NCBI GenBank assembly: GCA_023213395.1
Contig: CM041465.1
Coordinates: 111,669,741-111,733,740 of the forward strand
Direction: 5' to 3'
Length of the DNA stretch: 64,000 bases
Source of the DNA: Cycas panzhihuaensis
Lineage: Eukaryota > Cycadophyta
The position numbers were made by a program, and so were the translations under genes. Under the pieces are notes generated by a model that searched no databases, was not told the origin of the DNA, and worked only from the letters and a program-made list of their open reading frames with translations. This document shows positions 57,333-64,000 of the stretch, piece after piece; the stretch's first letter is position 1, and every line of letters begins with the position of its first letter.

Positions 57333-58107
57333 CTTAATTTCAAACTCACTTTATCTCTCTTGGCTCATTTTAAGAAAGGAAAATATGTCTCTAATTGCTA
57401 TCTCATGTTCTTTCCTTCTATCTCCTTCTTCCCTTAGGGAAAAACCCTAAGTTGAAGGTCTGCAGTAGTATGTTACTAGTAGGTTTCTCCTCCCAAATGC
57501 TCTCTCCATCCATCACATCAGGTTTTTTATAGGTTTCACATCTTCTTTGTTCTACTAAGTGGAGCCTTCCTTTGCTCAATAAGAGGGATCCTTCTCCTCT
57601 AACTAATACATGATGTAATATCTACTCTAAATTAGTATTGGCAGGGATTTCAGACCTACACTTTATTATTTCTTCCTTTAACAAAGGTATTTCATGAATT
57701 TTCTCCTTGGTTTACCTGAAAACTTCCTCCATATATTTGTTTCTTAGATCATCTTTGAAGGAAGGTAAATCCTTCCTTCCCCTCACTTATCCTTCTTACC
57801 TCTTATGGTTCCTCTTGGGCCACCAACAAGTGGGTTGTGGGAAGTTATAGAAAGGAAGAAGAGGAGACTAAGGCTAGGGTCCTGACCCTCTTAGTTGGAT
57901 CCTTTAGGGAAACCCCCCACCTTTCTTACTTCTCCCATCTCATACCCATCTTACGTGCTTAGAAACCGTTAGGGTGAAGGATCTTACTGGTTGTAGTGTT
58001 GGTAGCCACTTGCAAGGCCTATGACTAACCCCCCACACATCATCAAAAATCTAACTTCTTTATGAATCTTGTAGTTTGTGTGATTCTTGCCTTATCTCAC
58101 AAATCTT

Positions 58108-58152
58108 GCAAAAGTTGCAACATTTATAGTTTTTGCAGCTTTTACAACTTTT
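58108..58152 (+). repeat. 9-base periodic tract, LTR D
   Basis: Five clear 9-mers (GCAACATTT, ATAGTTTTT, GCAGCTTTT, ACAACTTTT and the preceding GCAAAAGTT), with weaker periodicity on both sides. Confidence 0.7.
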
Positions 58153-59844
58153 GCTCTTGCAAACTTTGTTACCTTCTTTGTTTGCTTAAAATCCACAATC
58201 CTTTGCTTGATTTGGTTACTTAGAGTACTTGAGACTGTGGAGGTGCCCTGTTTGGGAGGGTTGGCCATCCTGAAGCTTTCTTTCTCATTCTCTTTACCCA
58301 CCTTTTCCCTTCTAAAGAAGTAGTTTAAATATTTTAGATGCACATTAAGGAAGATCAAATGGCATATTATTTCTTTTTCTTCAAAAGTATATAAGCAAGA
58401 TCAAATTTTCTTTTGGTAAACATATGTATATATAAATATCTATTTTCTTTCATATATATATATATATATATAACATCTTATAGAAGGGAAATTGATCTAT
58501 CAAGTAGGTTTTACTTCCTGAAGCAAGCGAGAATCATAGTGAAAGGTATGTGCACTTCATTTCCTTCTATTTTTCCTTTGAGATTTTACTTAAAACTTTA
58601 CCTATTTCTTTTTGCATAAGCATCTTGGGGAAGGTAAGGAAGCCCCACCAACGTTCCACCTACAATCCAACCATGGCAAGGAATGCAAGGTAACCGGTAA
58701 AGAGATCGTAGAGAAGGAAGAAATGTGTGCTTCACCAACCAACTCAGTTCTAGGTACACCTCCCCCGACTCCTCCTTCTTTCTTATCCCTTTCCCCCTTT
58801 CCTAAAAGAAAAAGGAAAGAAAGAATTGCATGTATTCTATTAGGATTGTAGATCATCTACTTTACATTTGTTAGGCAAGAAAATCATCTGTTGCATTGGC
58901 ATGCATTGACTCTACTTTATTTCCCTCCCTTGCTACATGAGAATCTAAATAAGGGTAGTTTAGGTTGATATACCACCAATATCACATCCTTCATAAGAAG
59001 TGACAAAAAGGTTTCTTTCCCCCTATTACATTTCCTTCTCTTTTGTATATCCTTTGTAGTTACCAAGGTAGGGACATAGAGGGACTTAAGCCTCTTAATG
59101 GTTACTTTTCTTCCCATGCATCATTAGAACAAATTGTACTAGCCATTGCACTCTTTTCTTACATTTCCTCATCCCCTTTGTTCCCTTATCTTTTTGTCCA
59201 TAAAAGAAAAGGAGAGAGATAAAACGAGAGATAAAGAAGAGAGCTTTTCCTTTAATTGCATTTGTTTGGTGGCAATAACATCTCATATTATTACATTATT
59301 TTTTAGTGAAACAAAGATGTCTCTCAAAACTTTTGACATACCTAGTCACTTGCCTAGTGCATATAAACCCTAGAGGTGCCCCCTCTAGGTACCCCTTGGT
59401 AAGGCACCCTACTTGCCTTAACCCATATAGGAGTTGGTTTTCTTATACCAAACCTCTCTTTTACACCGTTTCTACTTACTATCTCTTCTGTGTTCCATAG
59501 GCACCCCTCTTCCACTGGGGTTTGCCTCTTCTTTTCCCTTCATCCTGGGAAAAGCCCTCTTTTGTTTTCCCTCTCCATCCTCAACTTGTTAGGATAGGAG
59601 AATCCACTTTGATATTACTTAGTAAATTGAGGATACCTTCACCCATTATAAATCCAAGAAAGTACCTACCTAAAGGGAGGATCTTGTGCACCATTTATGG
59701 GTCCTCAAACCTATATTCTGATGCACAAATGTATTTTGTGGGTGACTTACTCCCCCACTCTCAAAGATCTTTAAATCCTTTGTTTAGTAGTTGTATAGGC
59801 TTGATTCCATTGTGTTTAATGACCCCCTAGAGGTGTGATTCCAC

Positions 59845-59864
59845 TGGTGACCATACTGAGGACC
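59845..59864 (+). other. Element D primer-binding site
   Basis: TGGTGACCATACTGAGGACC, one base after the LTR. Confidence 0.8.
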
Positions 59865-60047
59865 TACCAGTAAAGGAACCATCATAGCTTCCTTCCTATT
59901 GGTGTTGCTTCTTCCTATTTAGCATTCTTTCTTGATTAATTAGGTAACCCCCAATATCTTTCATTCTTCTTGCCCCTCTCTCTTCCAAACCTTGGGAGGA
60001 ACTTGAATGTGACATTCTCTCATCATTTATGAGGCCTTCCTCCTCCT

Positions 60048-62330
60048 TTGGAAGACTCACCCTATTTTCTCCTTCCGTTATCTGATTCTAAATTAGTTAT
60101 GGAGGGATTCTCTTTGGATTTGGAATACTACACCTATGTTTCTAAAACCCAACAACCCTCAACTTCTTTCCAAGGTCCCACCCAAGCTGGTGAAGATCCC
60201 ATTTTCTATCTGGGTGATCAAGAGCACCCTAATGTTCACCATCTTCCCCCACATGATGTAGGAGCTTCATCCCCCATGGAATATCACCAACTCGGTAATA
60301 ATGCTAATGAGGATTGCCTTATGGGGTCTACTTCATATGAGGATCCTTCAACCTCATATTAGCAAGTAGAAACCCCTCTCGCAAATGTGGTGCAAGTGCT
60401 TCATCAATGCTTCTAAGATACTAGTCTCCAACCACCTCCCAAGTGGTTGGAGAGCATCTTACGAAGTATGGCACCCTCCTCTTCCTCATCTTCACCCCCA
60501 TACTCTTCTCATTTAGCTTCTCTATCTACAATGGGGCCATCCCTCATTGGTTCTTCCTCTTCTTGTATCCCTCATCCTTTAGGGAGCCCTCAAAGTATGC
60601 CCACTTTCTAAATTGGGTTGAGTATACCTCCTCTCAGCTAGGTAACGACACCTTAACCAACCTTGGTCCATCCACCTTCTATTCGACCTAGGGGCCCTAC
60701 ATGTCCTCCTTCCTCTAGTCACGTGGGGTAAATCCCCACATGCTCCTAACCTCAACCCAAGGATTTATCTCTTTACATGCCCCTGGGATACACCTCTTAA
60801 CCATGGGGGCATAGGAAGGGGAATCTTCTTCTTGTCTATGGGGTGGACCCCCTCCATCCATATGGTGTTGTACCACCTACAGGTGGTCTATATGGGCAGA
60901 ACCTAGTCCTACACCCATCTGCTTCCTCTTCTTACATCTCTTCATATACGGTGCCTTTGCAAGAATGATAAATCCCTCCTCAAGGCATCTTCTCCTACAT
61001 CCCCTTTCAATAAGGGGTATACCTCTAAGGGGGGATGGGTCTTTCCCATCCATCTGCCTCTTTCCTAGTTCCTTCACATCTGGGATTAGTCCCTTCCCAC
61101 CAAGTGGGAGGGAGTTCATATCCTTTTATTAGTCAAACCTCTGAAGGAGGATTTGGGCATTCATGCCCACCTCCTCCTTCATATTTTGTTCACCCAATAG
61201 TTCAACCAAGGGCCTGTCCCTTCGTTGACTATAGGTCAACCCCTTTATCCATTAAGACGTTAAGGACCGACTTACCATCTCATCCTCCTGAGGTGCCTAA
61301 GTTTGATGACACCTCTTCCCAAGACCTAACAGAGCATGTTAGAAGATTTTCCATGGAATGTATTGATTATTAGGCATATGTTCACATCCTAATGAAGCTC
61401 TTTCTGTATTCTTTATAAGGTGATACCCTCAAGTGGTTCTATCACCTCCTTGCTCATTCAATCCATTCATTCTAGCAACTCATAAAGGAGTTTATTAACT
61501 ACTATAATGTTTATTACCCCTTCAAGAGTGGAATGAAGGCCTTATTATCCCTTAAACAAGGTCACAAAGAGATGAATCGTGACTTTGTTAGGTATTTTCA
61601 TGATCTCCTTCACTCCACAAAGGCTACCTTGTTTGAGGATCTAAAAAAATATCTCTTCATAAATGCCCTTCATCCCAAGGTACATGTTGAAGTCCTAAAA
61701 ATAGGGGCAACATCATGTGACTTTGTAATAGATTAGTGTTTGGTTCTTGAGGCTATTTTGATCTAAGTAGGTCTTAAGAAACCTCTCAAACTGTTACAAC
61801 GACATGAGGCACTCCCTTCGTCTCATAACACCAAACCTTAATAACTCCTAAAGTCTTCAACCCACTCAATGGAAAAGACTTTAGATCCCTTAACATCTGC
61901 TATACATTTATTTGAATATACAATGAAGGAGCTTAAGCTCCAAGCTCCTCCCCCATCACCTACCTCTCATAAACTAGTTCACCAAGCTTCTTAAGTAGCA
62001 CCTCCCAAGAATGGAAATACCTACACTTCTCAAACAAGGAATATGGATCCTTCCTTAGAGAAGAAGTGGTGCTACATTCATGGTGAGCGCTTCTATGAGG
62101 ACTCATAATATAGGGCACAGTATTCTAAATCCACCCTACATCATGATTCTTCTCCCAAATAGGCATCTAGGTCTAATCTAGACTAACCCATTTATAGAGA
62201 TCCCTTCCCTAAAAATAGGGAATGAGATCAGTACACCTAGCAAAGGAGGAATTAGAATAGGGAAAGATCTCCTGACTCTTACCCCACATAAGCTAAGGGG
62301 AATGGGGCAAGAAGCTCCTCCTCCTCTTCC
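60048..62330 (+). pseudogene. Element D gag polyprotein remnant
   Basis: The N-terminal arm is open at 60048-60362 (VSKTQQPSTSFQGPTQAG, GSTSYEDPSTSY). A Ser/Pro-rich linker follows, and the Retrotrans_gag domain lies in one frame from 61035 to about 61800 with ECIDY, LMKLF, GDTLKWFYHLLAHSIHSF and KALLSLKQGHKEMNRDF. Stops at 61371 (Trp to TAG) and 61473 (TAG) interrupt it. The zinc knuckle (62070-62111) has lost the second His and the last Cys (both Tyr). Confidence 0.85.
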
Positions 62331-62501
62331 AGTTCTTACCATCAAACTCCTTCTCTATCTTAATCCCAAAATAAGGGAAAAATAGTTATTTAGATGCTTG
62401 AGACCACACCTTTATATGCTTTAACTTAGTCTTAAGCTACCAAAGAGGCCCTAGATGCCTCTTCTTTCTCCCAGCTTAATCCTCCTTTAGATAACCCTCC
62501 T

Positions 62502-63161
62502 TTGGAGATTCTACTGCTCCCCAAGATTATCCATGTTTACTCTAGTTGCTATGATTTTCAAAGGGCACTTCCCCAACCCACCGAGAAAGGGAAACCCTTC
62601 TCTATCATAGATGAGCTTCATACCATGGTTATCAGGATGTCCATGATGGACATCTTAAGGTGCGGTCTAGAGCAGCATGCTCTCCTCTTGGAGACTTTAG
62701 GGTTGGTGGATGCTTTTATCCATGTTTTGGGTGTTGCCCTAAGTCAAGAACCCATTATATCTTTTGATCTTAAATATCTCCTCCCGACCAATGAAAGGGA
62801 ATTCCAATGGCACTATCCTTTCACTATATCTATAGACACTCTCTAGTATACTCTCTAAAGGACTATTGTAAACAATAGATCTTCTATCAATACTATGCCT
62901 TTAGGCATTATGCAAGAGCTATGCATAGTGGCCCTCGAGCTAATTCGGTGGCATTGTCTAGGCTATGATGGTAGCGAGGAAACACCTTTAGGTTCTATTT
63001 CCATTCCTCTTACCCTTTATGAAAAAACTATCCTCACTAATATCATAGTCCTTGATGTAGACATGGACTACAATCTTTTGTTAGGATGCCCATGGATTGA
63101 TCAGATGGGAGTAATGTATTTGTCTCATTGGGGACAACTCAAATTTGACCATGAAGGATGA
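62502..63161 (+). pseudogene. Element D aspartic protease
   Basis: A single frame: pre-protease region (GKPFSIIDELHTMVIRMSMM, TNEREFQWHYPFTISI), two stops, then the active-site segment where the catalytic Asp is Asn (62871-62873, TIVNNRSS), followed by GYDGSEETPLGSISIPLTL and DYNLLLGCPWIDQMGVMY. Dead protease. Confidence 0.85.
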
Positions 63162-64000
63162 ATGAAGGTTGTTTCCTAGGAGCCTCCTCCCACTAAGCAA
63201 TCACACCAATCCCATTAATAGATTCATGATCTAGCGAAAGGCAACAAAGGCTCATCCACTTAGTCCACTACTTATATGATTAACATCCCTAGCATATCTT
63301 GTCCAGTAGAAAGTCCCTAACCTTCTTCTTCTAACGTCATTCATTTTTCCCTTATTGGTGTAGGGAGATATGGGTACCTCACTGATTTGAGTGATAATGA
63401 GTCCAATGATAGGGATGAGGACCTCCCTCATCCTATATCCCTCCTAAACATGAGTAGGGATTGCTTATTTCATTTCAAGTCCTGACTTGAAGCCTCTTCC
63501 CTTAAGGAGCTTAGTCCTCTCACTGAGTCACATGTCGCCATTCCTATCTCTTGTGTGACCTCTTATGCAACTTCACCTTCCATCTCATCACCCTCCTCGA
63601 GTGACGGGGCTAGGGAACCCCTTGTCACATGCCATAAGAGGTTACCCTCTAACTCTTCTGAAGAGTCCCTTGACTATATTGAGTGGTGGGTTGATCGCTA
63701 TGGTCCCAACACTCCTTTTGTTCCTTGTTCTTTGTCTTCTCTAAGCATAACTATCCATAGGGTAGACTACTTTAAGAATGACAAAGTATTGTTAGAATAT
63801 CTAGTAGGCTCTATGCCCAACCTCCCTCTTGGTCACCATAAGCTTGGTTATTAGAAGATTCTAGCCCTTGGGTCACCCTTAACTGACCCAAGTTAGCCTA
63901 ACTCGTCTCTGCCCCTTCATATTGACCAAGCCCCTCTTCATTTCGAGGAATGGAATGCCATGTGTATGGGGGCAACTAAGGACATTGTCCTCACCCCTCA
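63162..64000 (+). pseudogene. Element D linker and start of pre-RT region
   Basis: Acidic/Ser-rich linker ending in the open frame 63555-63854 (EESLDYIEWWVDRYGP, LLEYLVGSMPNLPLGHHKLGY). The last bases correspond to the start of the pre-RT region of B (about 13770-13830), so RT lies just beyond the window. Confidence 0.7.

Larger units (their letters stand above)
56602..59843 (+). repeat. Element D 5' LTR
   Basis: 3.24 kb, starts TGTTTCGCAGCTATCG, ends CCA. TATA box 57325-57332, 9-base tract 58108-58152, (TA)n at 58455-58472 and a run of 11 C at 57101-57111. Several short frames on both strands (58087-58358, 58602-58856, 59146-59373) have no recognised protein. Confidence 0.9.
56602..64000 (+). 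mobile_element. Element D (family G Ty3/Tat-like), 5' part
   Basis: LTR, primer site, gag, protease, linker and the first bases before RT. It runs off the right edge. Inserted into the RNase H of C; the preceding ACCTC (56597-56601) is the predicted target duplication. Its uninterrupted gag supplies the empty site for K. Confidence 0.85.

Noticed and set aside
58092-58358. Lys/Ala-rich minus-strand 88-codon frame (histone-like look)
   Set aside because: Product of the 9-base periodic tract read on the other strand; not conserved with a start.
1-64000. tRNA, rRNA, CRISPR, bacterial operon features
   Set aside because: No cloverleaf, rRNA core or spacer-repeat pattern seen; the content is plant retrotransposon throughout.

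Overview
This window is plant nuclear DNA made almost entirely of old LTR retrotransposons inserted into one another. I recognise no host gene, tRNA, rRNA or CRISPR array. The elements are very large (two exceed 15 kb), AT-rich and badly decayed. Coding frames are broken mainly by TAG/TAA codons where the family has Gln or Trp, the pattern left by deamination of methylated cytosines. Giant Tat/Ogre-like Ty3 (gypsy) elements left in place this long suggest a very large plant genome such as a gymnosperm, but the species cannot be read from the sequence.

Layout. (1) 1-786 is the edge of a minus-strand Ty3 element, T0. (2) Inside its LTR sits plus-strand element A (LTR 787-4115, then gag). (3) Element B is inserted in the gag of A at 6606. 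It has a 5' LTR (6606-9709), gag, protease, and the first half of reverse transcriptase. (4) That RT is split by element T, 14538-32091, 17.5 kb, with 2.4-kb LTRs and the target duplication AATAC on both sides. (5) B resumes at 32097 with RT, RNase H, a damaged integrase, an antisense gene, a second RNase H, a polypurine tract and a 3' LTR starting at 38914. (6) Element C (from 40495) is inserted in that 3' LTR. (7) C is split by a complete minus-strand Ty1/copia element K (44516-52112, target duplication CTTCC). (8) Element D (from 56602) is inserted in the RNase H of C and runs off the right edge.

A, B, C and D are one family (G) with 3.1-3.3 kb LTRs. T and T0 are a second family with 2.4-kb LTRs. 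Both use related primer-binding sites (consensus TGGCGACCATACTGGGGACC) and a CX2HX4HX4C zinc knuckle. K uses the common initiator-Met primer site.

The most interesting content is downstream of integrase in T and in B. Each carries a second RNase H of the kind known from Tat elements, plus a homologous gene of about 550 codons on the opposite strand. That antisense gene has an N-terminal segment resembling the plant mobile domain, an acidic middle and a Gln/Glu/Arg-rich coiled-coil-like C-terminus. In both elements it is interrupted at the same place by a short GT-AG, phase-1 intron that can only be spliced from the antisense transcript. The order of the two accessory genes is swapped between T (RNase H, then antisense gene) and B (antisense gene, then RNase H). 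The window shows the antisense gene was once selected as protein; none of the copies here is intact.
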